DNA from: Cristatella mucedo
Taxonomy: Eukaryota; Bryozoa; Phylactolaemata; Cristatellidae
Assembly (NCBI GenBank): GCA_009760855.2
Contig: WPIO01000101.1
Coordinates: 470,001-534,000 of the forward strand
DNA length: 64,000 bases
Reading direction: 5' to 3'
The translations under genes and the position numbers were made by a program. Every line of letters starts with the position of its first letter. Position 1 is the first letter of the stretch. The notes beneath the pieces are model-generated. The model made no database searches. It was not told where the DNA came from and saw only the letters and a list, made by a program, of their open reading frames with translations. Positions 39,263 through 51,727 of the stretch are shown piece after piece.

Positions 39263-42200
39263 AAAACGAGCACATTAATTACAACGTTCGCTTTGCGATG
39301 TAACTGCAAGCCCTGGCCTCGTGCCTAGGGGTATGACTCCCACTCAACATTTCTTTTAAACCGTCTAGGTCATCGACTCACGGTTCGCCTGGACTGCCAA
39401 GTTCAGCGACTCCTGCCGGGGAAAGGGATATCGGCGGTATTGCTTGTTGTATGCACTGGTCAGTTATACTACAGTGGCCGTTGGCCGTCTGCTAAAAAGA
39501 CGTTTCTCAGCTTCTTCCGAAATAGCCTTGGAATCACAGCTCCAGCTCAATGTCGGGCACCGCCCTCCCCAACCCAACTCACCCGTAGTCCACGGATCCT
39601 TTCTAACTGGTCATGCAACGCATGCATCAGTGTAATGAGGACTTTGCCACCGAGATGCTCTATTACCTATGCCACAGTAGCCAAACGTAGAAAGGACGAG
39701 CGGGCGTGTCGAGGGCCAGGCTTCCCGACACTCCTCTCTGGGTCTTAGCAGAGCCGTCACGTGGCCGTCAGATCCTTTTAAGGGTCAGGAGGTCAGGATG
39801 AGGTGCCTCCTTTCCATACTCCAGTGATGTAGTGCACGACCACTGCCTAGTTGGTCTTAGCTGCTTGCACTCCTTTCATTGCCGCATCGGGTCTTCAGCC
39901 TGCAGCGCCTGCGGATACTTGCACTCCTCGGCGGGAGCCGAGTCGTCGGCTCGAGTCCTGCGAGCCGCTCAGGCTTGCTAGTCTGCTTGCTATCGAAAAG
40001 AGAGGGTGGCGCATCTATTTTTTACTTGCCCTTTTTTACATTTTACTTTTGAAATGGATTATAAATCCAGCCGGCCTGCCCAACGGGCATTCAGCCAACT
40101 GAATGCTCTGGTCTTCCCCCTCCCCGGCGAGATCGTCACAAAGCCACCGGTTTCTCTCAGCCACGCCACGCCATGCGGCTTGTGCTGGGACTGTTCGCAC
40201 CCATGGCAGGCAATCACTTTGCGGCTGCTTTTACGGCAGCTCAACGTAGCTCTCTCTCTCTCTCTCCTCTCTCTGTCTCTCTCTCTTTCTCTCTCTTCCC
40301 CTCTCTCTCTCCATCTCTTTCCGGGAAGAATGCTTCGACGAACAGAGCAGATACGTGAGATACAGACACGATTCTAGGTTGAATACCTCCTTCCCTGCCT
40401 CCTGATGTATGGACGCAGATGCTACGCAGGACATCCGACTGCATCCCAGAATACTTCTCTTCCCGTATCAGCCCTATGCGGCAGGGACCAGCAGCAGCAG
40501 CTCTGGCACAGCTAGCCGCTGCCTAGCCGAGCAAGAGCTGCCGACGGCTGCACCTGGCTTATTCCGGATGATTTCTCTCACGGTCGGTCAGTCAGTCACC
40601 GGTAGCTGGCTAGTCAAATGTCACTGCCATTCATTACCGGGGGGGGGGAAGGGGGCAGTCAGTCTTCTCGTGAACCCAGCTGCTCTTGACCGATTGCCCC
40701 TCTGCTCTTTTCGCTTACTATAGATCTGCCTGCCGCCTGACTTCCGCTTCTGTCGCCGTGTTTCATGCCTGTCGGAAGGAGCAGACGCAGTTGTGCCATG
40801 CACCGGCTCGTCTGTCACGACCAGTGCCTTGCGAGTTCGAGAAGCTTTAGGGATGGAGAGAGGGTGACAGAGTGGGAGGGGAGGGAAAGGGAGAGGGAGC
40901 AAGAAAGGAGGATGCTTAGCTTTACACAGACGAGTTCCGACTCTTTCCCTGCGCCAGGCTAGCAGCCACTCTGTCGCTGGCAGGCAAGCCATGTGAGCTA
41001 CAGAGCAGAACGAATCACCGATTACTATTTTAGAAACGCAAATTCCCCAAATACTTGCATGCTTGGACCTTGCCCGATCATAGAGTTTCTTATTTCTATG
41101 TACACTGCTGTAGGTAGAGCAAACTTTTTGATATGGATTCTCCGTGTTAGTTTTTTATGTATTTTTATTGTTTTTTTCTATCAGTTACACACATCTGTGC
41201 GGCCACGAGCATACATTGTAAGCCTATGAGCACATGCAAAGCTTGCACAATATATAATGTGCTCAGAGAGTGCAAATTTTTAAGAACGACTGAATTGGTT
41301 AAGGTGTGCACCATGCTGAGCCAACTGCCAGACTTATGTAGTACTAACTAACACAACAAACATGGCATTATCTTGACATGGGAAGAGTAAGTCTAGCTGG
41401 CCAAATGAGTTTTCTCCCTCCTTCCGGTGCTGAAGGCAAAGGGTCGCAGCAACGTCCCAATTGTAGCCACGAGTGTCCTCCTTACGACTTATGCTCTCGG
41501 GGGTACGCCAGGCTGAGGTTCAACTACGAAATCGATTGGACACGTGGCAATTAATTAAAAAAATGCCACGAGCCACGCCGAGGCTGGATCGCTGAGCAAT
41601 CGAGCTATCGATCGATTCAGTCGTATTCGATAGTCATGTGCTTTCTCCGAACATTTCAGTCAGGCTTGCATATAGCGTAAATCTATTTTTACATAGAGAC
41701 TAGTTTCAATGGCGTGTCTACTGCTGGATCGTACCGTGTTTCAAAAGCCAGTACGAAAGCACGAATGCCTGTAATCAGCCCTGGAAACTGGAGCAGGGGA
41801 TGCATGTTGTGTTGCTTGTATTCTATTGGTCTACTACATCTTGCGTTGTTTTTATTCTCTTTGCCTCTGATATCTTGAATGGAGCGGTTCTTACATCCAA
41901 CCTGAGGTAGCTAGGCACTACTGCAGTCGACACCTGCAGGCTCTGGCAAATCGATTGGCGAATTCGCATTCGAGCCGTGTCTTCGAATGGATTTGTAAGG
42001 GAATCTCGAGAAAAGTTAAAAGTTACTCCGGACTCGACGCACACACTTTTCCCTGACGGCTGCGGGAGAAAGTGCTGGCAGGCTCCTCGCTAGATCGCTC
42101 TTGCCAGTACGGCTGCTGCAGGCAGGCGGCACGCTTCCGACTCACCGATTTGGTCTACTCTACTCAGAGACCGGAAGGCGGCTCAGCCTCGGGCCGACCT

Positions 42201-42726
42201 GCCGGCCTTTAGAGGGAGGACGAGAGGAGAGTCCACTGGAGCTCCGATGATTAATGGCCGACAGTTTTGCTGCCGTCGCTGGCAGCTGCTTAAATAGTTT
42301 AATTCATCGCAGGCAGCTTGCGGCTGTGGCAATAGCCCATTCCGCCTATACATCACCGGTCGAAGCTGCTAAACCACTCAGGCAGATGACTTGAGCAGGC
42401 ACAGTCGTCGTCGGCTGCCTGGGCTTCTGCCCGGGCAGCTGCCCCAGGCAGCGAGACTGCAGTTAGCCTGCAGTGCTACCGCATGCCGCCCACCCTCTCC
42501 CTGCCACCGCCAGACCACCACCGGCCAAACTCAGGGGGGGCGTGGGAGACGTTAAGAGGCTAGAGGTTCAGCATTGCCTGCCTCTGGCTGCTTCTTAACC
42601 CCTCCACCCTAGCGGGTGCTCAACCCCCTTGCCATACAACCTAGGCGTGTAAAGGCCAGGCCCCAGCACTCCTGAGAGAGAAGCCCTTACTCAGATGCCT
42701 GCTTTTGAGGCACCTGGCAGGTGACA

Positions 42727-42822
42727 GGGTGGAGGCAGGGAAAGGAGGCAGGGAAAGGAGGCAGGGAAAGGAGGCAGGGAAAGGAGGCAGGGGAAGGAGG
42801 CAGGGGAAGGAGGCAGGGTGCG
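42727..42822. repeat. 13-bp minisatellite GGAGGCAGGGAAA
   Basis: About seven units; the last three carry GGGGAA in place of GGGAAA. It lies about 200 bp before the second E-protein exon. Confidence 0.96.
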
Positions 42823-43024
42823 AGCCTCTAACCTGGGCGGCACCCTGCCGATGCAAGAGCTTCAAAAGTATCAGCCGTCAGGCCCGGCCCCCCTTGTGCT
42901 TTCTGCCATCGGCTGCCTGTCACTCTTTCACACACGCCATCGTCTGCTACCGCTGCCTCGAGATCATTCGCACGGCTTGACCCGCACGATCGCTCAACCT
43001 AGCCATGTCTCTTGTTCCTTGCAG

Positions 43025-43094
43025 ATATTCACCCTGCCAATAGGAGGCAGCAGTGGCAAAGCCGGTGCCGCGGACGCTCAGTACAACTACAGAG
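43025..43094 (+). CDS. TCF3/TCF4/TCF12-like: E-protein, second coding exon
   Basis: A 70-nt exon between a strong acceptor (cttgttccttgcag) and a donor (AGAG|gtacgc). Read in phase 0 from the previous exon it encodes IFTLPIGGSSGKAGAADAQY followed by NYR and one base, so it ends in phase 1. In vertebrate E-proteins the exon after AD1 begins MFSPPV.SGK (TCF4/TCF12) or MFPLPV.NGK (TCF3), starts in phase 0, ends in phase 1 and is about 73 nt, so position, length, phases and the F-x-x-P-[VI]-x(2-4)-[SN]GK pattern agree. The first residue is Ile (ATA) where vertebrates have Met. The next exon (vertebrate SGSWG-type region) was not found in the remaining 20.9 kb. Confidence 0.75.
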
Positions 43095-43197
43095 GTACGC
43101 TGCTGCTGGACAGTACGCTAGCTCGTTCTCTCTGTCACTCTTCCGGAAAGCAATCTTCACAGCAGCACACCCCTATCCCTCTCCAAAGTCCTGTCAG

Positions 43198-43551
<354 letters not shown>

Positions 43552-45954
43552 GCCACACTGGACTAATGGAGCTCTCGCCTACGTTCCACACTCGGAATGA
43601 CGGATCTGGAAGACATCTTGACCGGCTTAGCAGTGGCTATGGTCGGAGGGCAGTCCGGCTCAATGCAGCTGGCGGTACGGCCTCAGGTGGTGCTGCTGAG
43701 CCGGTTCGGTCGGCCGAAAGCTCGGTTAGCCATTGCGGCTAACGGGAAGCTGGAGATTCACGATCGAGAGGTTCTGCTTTGACTGAGCTGCACCGTGCTG
43801 CTGCTGGGTGGTAGCAGCAGCTGTGGCTCCGGTTCGAATGCTAAGCCGTTCGCAGCGACCGTGGCCTTTGTGGTAAAACCGTCTCGGAGCCACCGTGGGC
43901 GTGGCAGCGAGCTTGGTTGGTCGATTCTAGCTCTCTCGTACGTCCAGCGAGGCTGAGAGCGATCGAATTTGCAGCGTTTTTTGTGATTCTTTTTCGTATG
44001 CAGCTGGCTAAGCGTTGGGGCTCCTTGGGACTGCAGGCGACCTGTAGAAGCTATCCTACCATCGCGAGACTCGTGACCCGAGCCGGCGATCTCTTTAAAT
44101 CCTTTTTGTTGTCTGTCTTTCTTCTTATTTATCATTTTCTTTTTATTATTTACTATTTGTCGCACTTTTAGCTCGGATTCCCGTGGAGCGAGTGGTTTCA
44201 TTTCTCTATCTTCTTCATGCTCAAGCTTGCTTTGAACACACTGTAAAGACAATGGTGTTCTACATCAGCCATACCATGACTCTTGAGATATTATTCGCAG
44301 TTCATGAATTGAATGACTAGGAGCTCCACGCGTCATAATCTATAGTTACGAGGCGAAAGTCTAAGTCGCGGAGCAGTGATTCGATTTGGCTCTAGACCTC
44401 GAATTAAGCAGCTGAGTGTCGCCCGAGGCGTCGTACAAAGAGCTGTGAGACTCTAGGAGAATTGCTATGTGCCATGGCCCGTGCTGCAAACCCTTCATCC
44501 TTCAAGGCTATCGAATAGAGCACTCTACGCTAAGAATATGAACTTTATTATCTCAAGTAATGGGTGATCTTTATTGGTGCCGTGTTTCCCTGCCACCGGG
44601 ATACCTACGTATTTGTGCTGCATCTAAAAGTGCATTCGCTGGTAAGTTGATTCTTGTACGAGCTCTCACCGCCGCGTGCACGCTCAAGGTCAGGTCAATG
44701 AAGAGAGCACAGTCCACTATCACGATAAATTAGATTGGGTGAGGTTACGGTCGAGGTTAGGTCGAGGGCTAAACTGCTGACATGGAAGGCTCCCCAGTCT
44801 TTGGAGTAATTAGTTCATCCCTTATCGCTGCATCTGTGCACTGCCCAGAGATGTGCGTTATTTTCACTCGCGGTTTGCATGAGGAAGAAGAAATTTGCCC
44901 AAACGTCTGCGAAAATGTATAGCGATTAACTGCAGAGGCACCTATCGAACAATTAGAAGGAAGGAATGGAGGAAGTACTTGTCGGCGCTTGACCGCGGTT
45001 TGCTGTAACTGTACGACCTCCAAAGCTAGAAGCAGCTTCGGTCCTGGCAGCTCGCTCATTCAGCGATTATGCTGGGTCTCTGAGTGCTTCGACAGATTGC
45101 ATTACTTAACCTAGCCACTGCCATTTTTGAAAGCAGGGGGCCATATTAGCTTTTTGTGCGGCATCTCGGATCAGTCCGAGAGCGGATTCCTCTTCTTACC
45201 CTGGGTCATTCATTCCAGCTTCTGTATATCTGATTGTTTAATATTGAGCAGGCGCTTACCGATTATCGTGTGCAGACTTTCTTGGGCTATATCGGCCTAA
45301 CACCCGAATATTATGTACAGATAGGTAGCGTGTGCAAAGAATGGTTTCTCATAAATGGGAAATAGCATCCTTGGTACAGAGGTTAGTATGGATTGCTCTG
45401 ATTTTATTTCCATATTATCAGCTGTTTAAAGGTGGAATCTGCTCCTTGCTATTTATAGGGTCTCTGCCTACTCGGCACTTTGTATTCCCACATCCGTCTC
45501 ATCCCATCGGAGATCTTTGTTTTTATAGTGGGCTATTTTTTGGGAATAGGGAGCATACATAGAACTATAGGCGGCATAATTAATAAATAGTCATGCCCCC
45601 ATCATCTTTGCAAGTATGACACTGTATATACCTTTGCACGAACACCACACACACTCACAGCAGCTCACCGACCCCTCCCTCCTGCCACAAGTAAGGAGCT
45701 AATACTGGCCGTCCAGTCATAAGCTGCAGGAAGCCAAAGCCATGAAGCGACGTTTTTCTGTTCGATTACCTGCAGTACTTCTCAACTCAGAACTCAGCCA
45801 CTCCAGCAACTGAATCGAATCAGTTTCCTGAGCCGACCACTATCTGTCCAACATGCAGAGGCTCTACAGAAACAGGGAAAAACCAAGCAGCAGCCAACGG
45901 CAAAGGCACGGATAGGAGACTAATAGTTACACCGATGGGCTCACCTATTCTGGC

Positions 45955-46080
<126 letters not shown>

Positions 46081-46399
46081 CATAGAGAGGCTCATGCTTT
46101 GTCATCAGTAATATTGTTATGCTGGTGAATGCCAGTAAGTGACCCTAGGTGGGTCCCGATACTGCCAGAGTGTAGATCCATTGACGCATCATCCACCGGC
46201 TGGAGTATCAAACCGACATGTGGGTGTCCACATATCTCAATTATTTGCTGACTACTTGGAGCCTCCTCCCACTACCACGCAATAATCCCGATTATTGGTT
46301 ACCATATTTTAGCACTGCCTGCTTCAGATGCTCTGACTTTTACCGTGAAAAACAATAGGACAAAGGAAAGAGGTAGTCAGTCAATCTACCATCATGACC

Positions 46400-48680
46400 T
46401 CGAGCATCCACTTCCTATGCAAAAATACCTCACATCTTCAACCCTTATTCCTGCATTGGCCAGCTAAGTCCTCATATCGGCTAACCTTTCTTTCATGTGC
46501 CACCTCCGTGTTTCCTTCCCACGGCACCAGCAGGTCAAGAAATATTGAATCGCGGTTTATGACTGGAGCTATGACCACCGCACAGCATCCGGATCGAGAT
46601 TCGTCAGCAGTCCGTGTGGGGGAGGGAACGCCACACAGTATGGTAAGGTAAGGTCTGCCACCACGTGCAACTCTCCCTCAGCATTGAGCAGCAGTTTCAA
46701 AAGACCGCACTTCTCAAATCCCACTTCCTTATCCTGGATGACACTTGTGTGAAGTCATCACATTCCTCTTTGTCCCTCCGGCGGAACCATTCGGACTATC
46801 TCGCTCCATTCATATTCCATTTCGCATACTTCCACCGTCAGTTTCTTCAGGACCGCCAGCAACTGGTCAACTACTCTAAGACTGCTCGCAGCCTCACAGA
46901 ATAATGCGCTCCAACGATCCGACTGCGTAGCCTCTCACATGCCTGTTGTATTTGCGAAGTAACCGCCTGACCAGATTGCAGTGTGTGCGAACAGCTAGTC
47001 GCACGTAGCCCGAAGCACGAAGGCCAGCCGGGCATGCTCTTAGTTCGGTCCAAGTAACCTTGATAAGTAGATCCGATTTCTAGGTGCTCCGATGGCCGAC
47101 GTTGCGGCGGCTGCTCTCTACTGTCTTTGCAAGCTTCGCCGCCTTTCTTCTTCTTCTTCTTCTTCAGCTTCAGCTTCAGCTTCCCTCGTCTGCTCGATCG
47201 ACACAGGCTCTCCAGGCTCTCCAGAATCGACGTCAGCGCGGCTTTTCTACGGCGGCGCAAGCCCGTGCCCAGTCCCGCCAGTCGAGGTTGCCGCGATTGA
47301 GTCTTTCGTTGCCAGACTAGATAGATCCAGTCTCCTCTGCACTGGCGCGCTTTGTCGCTTCTTTTCTTCCGGCGCAGAGGTCCGGGCAAGAGCTGCTTAC
47401 GGCACTTCGTGGCCAGAGAATTGCGAAGCATCGCTGCATCTCTTACCTGTTTGACTTTTTACTTCTCAGCCGGGTACTTAATTGCAAGCAAGACATAACT
47501 CGAAAGTTGATGGATACGACGCATTCGCTTACAACTTCTCAGTGTGACCACGTGATGCCACCGCCAGACACTCGATAGCTCACTTTTTACCCTTATCGCT
47601 CCACAGGGCTCTTCGGGATGGAATAAATCAAGAGACGCCATAATTGTCGAGGTATTAGTCTGGCAGTACCAAATTTTAAGATTGCCCTGGTGGACGACAT
47701 TTGTCGATGGCTGGCAGTCCTATTCTACAGCTTGCCTACTAATCTTATTCCTACGAAACCTGTCAGCTTGGGGATCGAAGTACCATCACCCTAGGTGTTC
47801 AATTAAAAGTGGCATGTGGCTTCTTCAGCTACAAAGCATTGTTTCACCACTCTGCCCCTTTGAAAGTCAACGAGTGGCTCTTGCTCAGCTTGAAGACCAT
47901 CTGGCACCAAGCGAATAACTCATCCAAACTCTTTGTTACACCACTTACCTGGTCGCTAGGCAGGAATCAATGGTAACGTTGTCAATGAATGCCTGCATTG
48001 ATGGTAGACTTAGCATGTCAGCTAGGTTTATCCCCGAGACTACAGATGCTACATTAAGGAGGACCATTTCCATAACTAGCACAAGTCGAGACATAAGATA
48101 CTCAGCCGACTGGGACGCCAAACTGAAGGGCTACCACGAAGTAGTGAAAAGTCGCTTCGTGAACCTTACTTGGAACTTCCTGTCGTATTCAGATTTGGTT
48201 TAAGCTTTCTTGGTAAAAAAGTGAAACAAAACCAAAAAGTGAGCCAGGGTAGCCTTGATTACCTTGTGGTACATGGAACCGTAAGTATCTGACAGATCAA
48301 GCCGCACCAAGCTAATATCAGTCGTTGGGTTTTAAAAGCGGTTCAATTACATTCCAAAGAAGGCTACCCTGTTCCGAGCATCGGATAATGCCTGCTATAC
48401 CAGCTTTCTGAACCACTGGATCTATGCCCTCTTTTCATTAATGAAACTAGCTAAACTCCTTAAAGTACCGCTGAAAAAATTTCCTTGCCTTCTACGAGTG
48501 CAATAGGCCTGGACTGACCAACTTTTGCAGACTTTGTTATGTATAGCCGTTTGCATGGCACCGCTACACTCGTACAAGTTCCATGGACCTCCGGTGGTCT
48601 AGCAACTAGGCACGGCAATCCCAAACTGGTAGAGGGCATTGCGTGCACGTCCTATCACACCGATGGCCTCCGGCCCAGGC
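46400..48680 (-). mobile_element. element D: degenerate RT with C-terminal endonuclease-like domain
   Basis: On the minus strand, in several frames, this reads as an old retroelement of a family widespread in marine animals. Order: SRPIALVEGKEIFSAVL (about 48460-48520, canonical QFRxISLLNVEGKIFFS); DISLVRLDLSDTYGSMYHKV (about 48250-48320, palm Asp in LDLxxAxGSVxHK); VLVMEMVLLNVASVVSG near 48030-48080; FIDNVTID near 47970-47995 at the catalytic FxDD position (second Asp changed to Asn); FKLSKSHSLTF near 47860; the RRKKRQSA...GTGHGLAPP segment near 47260-47370; and LDLLVPWEGNTEVAHERKVS at about 46480-46545. The last block fits a restriction-like endonuclease fold (E-x-T/x-VPWE then ERK) as in REL-endonuclease non-LTR clades. 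Many stops; non-functional. Clade assignment is inference. Confidence 0.7.
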
Positions 48681-50167
48681 TCGCTGCCGGCCCTTGACTC
48701 CCGATAGTGACCTTACTCTAGAAAGCACTCGTTCGGCCTCCCGGCTCTTGCGATCGTCCCGGGCTCAGTTAGCGTTCGCCACCGAGGAAAGTCGCCAGAC
48801 ATCTCAGTAACGGCATGAGCCCCGAATAAGTTGTCCTGAGATTTTCTCAACTTTCTCTTCCTTACTTTTTTTTACGAACCACTTGTACTTACCTCGAACA
48901 GCCGTTTTGAGGAAGCACGTGTGTCTTTAGCTGAGCTGAGCTAGATTCCTGCTTTTTTGTTTCCTAATCTTACGATAAGCCTCAGGTCTCTAACTAACTG
49001 CCTTCCTAATCTGAGCGATGATATAATTAATGTTGCTTGTTGAGTCGACTTTCTGACAAAGATTGCACGCCCTCACAGCAGCAGCGACTTGAGTCGAGCT
49101 CGACCACGTGACACGTCTCTCCCGCTGCCTCCATGAGAGGCCTGGAGCACAGACTTCGATCCCAAAGGTGGCAGGGCACGCCCGAGACAACTCCTGATGA
49201 CTAGAATAACTGTAAGATTCACTTTTATAGCTCCTCAAGAGAACTGTATCTCCACCCTGACGCTTTACATATGCCGGAGGGCTCGACGTTAGTCATTTCA
49301 GGGGAGCACCCCTTGGCCAAACCAGATTGGCGATACACAACGTACATAGTACTATATCCCTTGTTTGGTGTATATCTATAGTATTTAGGACATGCTTGCT
49401 TGTACCTAGCTTGATAGGCGACCAGCAGCAGCAGGTTAAGGAATGCAACGTGCATTGATAACGACTAAGGCTTTTCCTGACCACAGTAACCAGCGGTGAA
49501 TCCCTGACGTGTTCCTTATATTGCCAGACTGTGGCACTTTCTCTGATACTCATGCTCGAGCACATCGCAGAGTGAGTGAGGATTTCTACAGTTGTGTTCC
49601 CACCGAAGCATTTTCGCCCACAGCTTCCGGGAAACCGGTATAGAGCCGTTGCTGCCCCTGCTGTCCATGAACAGTCCGAATAGTATGCAGCCCTGAAGTC
49701 TTCTAGCACGACTTGCATAGCCAGAGCACCTCCCCATCTGTTGGGTCCTCGAAGGCGAGAGCGATGCAGCGTTCGGAAGATTTGCGTAAATGTTGGCCTT
49801 TTTGAGATGATCACCATACATCTAACAAGCGTTTGCTTTCAGATATGGTGGCAGAACTTTTTAAAATGAGATAAATCGTAAATAATCGTAAGTAAATCGC
49901 TCGATGGTGGTGCAGTTAGATCATAGATATATTGATTATTGATTAGCATAGAGGATCTCCATATTAACCACTTCGTGATGGGTCAAACGTGTTCTCCACA
50001 AGTTCAGTCGTGGTGCACTCTAGGCTGTGGGCCTGATCGCCTGATCGAGTTAAATTAGTAAAAGATCGTCATGCTATAGAATTCAACGGTGAACAGTAGC
50101 AAGCCCCCCTTTGTACTCGCGACTTTCTTTGAGAAGTTGCAACGGGTTATGCTAAGACAGCCTAATG

Positions 50168-50235
50168 AGAATACAAGTTGGCTCTTTATATAGCACCCTA
50201 AGAGAACTTAATCTCTATCTAGGCACTTTGGAACT
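50168..50235 (-). mobile_element. L2-type LINE 3' tail
   Basis: CTTTATATAGCACCCTAAGA, GAACTTAATCTCTATCTAGG, CACTTTGGAA on +: the reverse of the LINE tail plan, without an (ATT)n end. Confidence 0.65.
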
Positions 50236-50830
50236 CGAAGCAAGAGTATCAATAACCAAGGATTAGTGATATTCATGGTACCAATCTCGCAGAAGCAAGC
50301 AATTATCATGCTTCGGCCTGCTTGCTAAAGCAGACGTGGAGACATTCATGGCCACCTCTGGCAAGTAACGAATGTGCACTGGTACCGAATCATGCACGGT
50401 ACCCAGACCAAATACAGCGGAAGAGCAGACAAGTTCACTGGGGCGAAGGTAATGCTGACCGGAGCAGGTGCGCCTTCGGCTGTGACGAAAAGAATGCATG
50501 GCCATCGCATTGACAGCAGCCGAAAGCGAGTTCCAGACTTTTGGTGCATACAAACTGAAGGCTCGATCACCAAAGATTTATTTTAATGCATAGGGACAAA
50601 TCCTGAAGATTCTGCGATGACTAGAAGCTGAGTTGCAGGTGGTTGGTGAGCACACAGGAAGAGCAAGGAGGTCGAATAGGTAGGCTGCAGGTGCTAGCGA
50701 GCCAACTTACCTGTTCTCCAGACTGGTGATCTTGAAATCGGTTCAATTGGACTGGTCCATTACATGTTAGAAGTCCTTTCGTCACTGCAAAAGTCCTGGT
50801 ATAGTTTCTGAAGTAGGTCAATCTTCCAGA
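50236..50830 (-). mobile_element. dispersed repeat body attached to L2-type tail
   Basis: Contains GCGAGTTCCAGACTTTTGG, CTGAAGGCTCGATCACC, GGAGGTCGAATAGGTAGGC and GTGATCTTGAAATCGG in that order. This is the order seen in a common repeat of fish and marine invertebrates that carries the GCGCT-type tail. Recognition is from memory of that pattern; boundaries are approximate. Confidence 0.4.
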
Positions 50831-51075
50831 TCAAGGTGGCAGTGTGAGAACCTATATTCCCAAGGAGCGCGACTCCATTGATGCAGCATTGGGTCTGACA
50901 CCTACTGGTATGCAACGATGCCTTCTGAAATCATCGGTTCATTAACATAATCTTCATTGATTAGGTACCAAAAATTCGCATATAGCCAGCTGCATCGGAC
51001 CAGAATCTCATACAAAAGAAATCCATTAGAGGAATGCCAGCACGTGCTGCCTCCAGCTGTGTCACTGTCACTTCC

Positions 51076-51222
51076 TTCAGTGCCTGTTCCTCCAGCGTCT
51101 GTTCCTCCAGCGTCTGTTCCACCAGCGTCTGTTCCACCAGCGTCTGTTTCACCAGCGTCTGTTTCTCCGGTGTCTGTTCCTCTAGTGTATGTTCCTTCAA
51201 AGTCTGTTCCTCCGGCGTATGT
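51076..51222. repeat. 15-bp minisatellite GCGTCTGTTCCTCCA
   Basis: About ten units with GTTCCACCA, GTTTCACCA and more diverged 3' units. The Val/Pro/Ser-rich + frame and the Glu/Thr/Gly-rich minus frame across it are repeat artefacts. Confidence 0.93.
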
Positions 51223-51555
51223 CTCAGTTCTCCTTTTCTGTATATTTGGAAAGTACCTTTTCCTCCCAATCGCATTTAGCACTCAATATTGAAGCAGCTG
51301 GTCACCGCTGATCACTCTTGCCTACCTAGTCTGGTTTGAGCAGTGCGTGTAGTGCGTGAGCAGCGTGCTGTAGTGTGCACTAAGCTACTGGTCGGCGGCA
51401 GCTTTTCGGCCAACTTTCTAATGCTTGCTTGCAGTTTAGCAATGGGCCGGAAGGATCTGGCCGTTCGACGGAGGAGCTAGTCATCGGATGGTATCTCGAG
51501 ACACGGCGCCCTTCTACCTTTTGAGAAATATGTTGGTTCCTTTGTTGCCGCATTG

Positions 51556-51727
51556 TTAATATTAATATTATTATCTGATTTAGCAGCCTAGTTAGTATAG
51601 CGGCAGAAGAGCCTTGACCACCGCCATCACCCCCCCTGGCAGTTGGCAATAAGGGATCGCCCACTGCTGAATTCGAACCCACGACCTCTGTCGTTAAGAG
51701 CGATACCTCCTGGGCTATCAAGGCCCT
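51556..51727 (-). mobile_element. tRNA-derived SINE, copy 4
   Basis: On the minus strand: TAGCCCAGGAGGTATCGC (A-box region), GGGTTCGAATTC (B box), GTGGGCGATCCC, GCCAACTGCC, GGCTCTTCTGCCGCTATAC, GCTAAATCAGATAA and a TAATATTAA-type tail at 51556-51574. Second-best preserved copy of the family. Confidence 0.85.

Larger units (their letters stand above)
31668..43024 (+). other. E-protein intron 1 (about 11.4 kb)
   Basis: Bounded by GTAAGT at 31668 and a pyrimidine-rich acceptor CTTGTTCCTTGCAG ending at 43024. It holds microsatellites (32849-32886, 36519-36566), a 27-bp repeat at 33800-33865, L2-type 3' tails at 32.4, 36.3 and 39.2 kb, a 65-bp duplication at 36.8 kb and a 13-bp minisatellite at 42.7 kb. 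Otherwise I see no gene in it on either strand. Confidence 0.65.

Noticed and set aside
47092-47454. 120-codon + frame with a Ser/Ala run
   Set aside because: It is the antisense of the element D remnant; the Ser/Ala run comes from a TTC/AGCTTC repeat.
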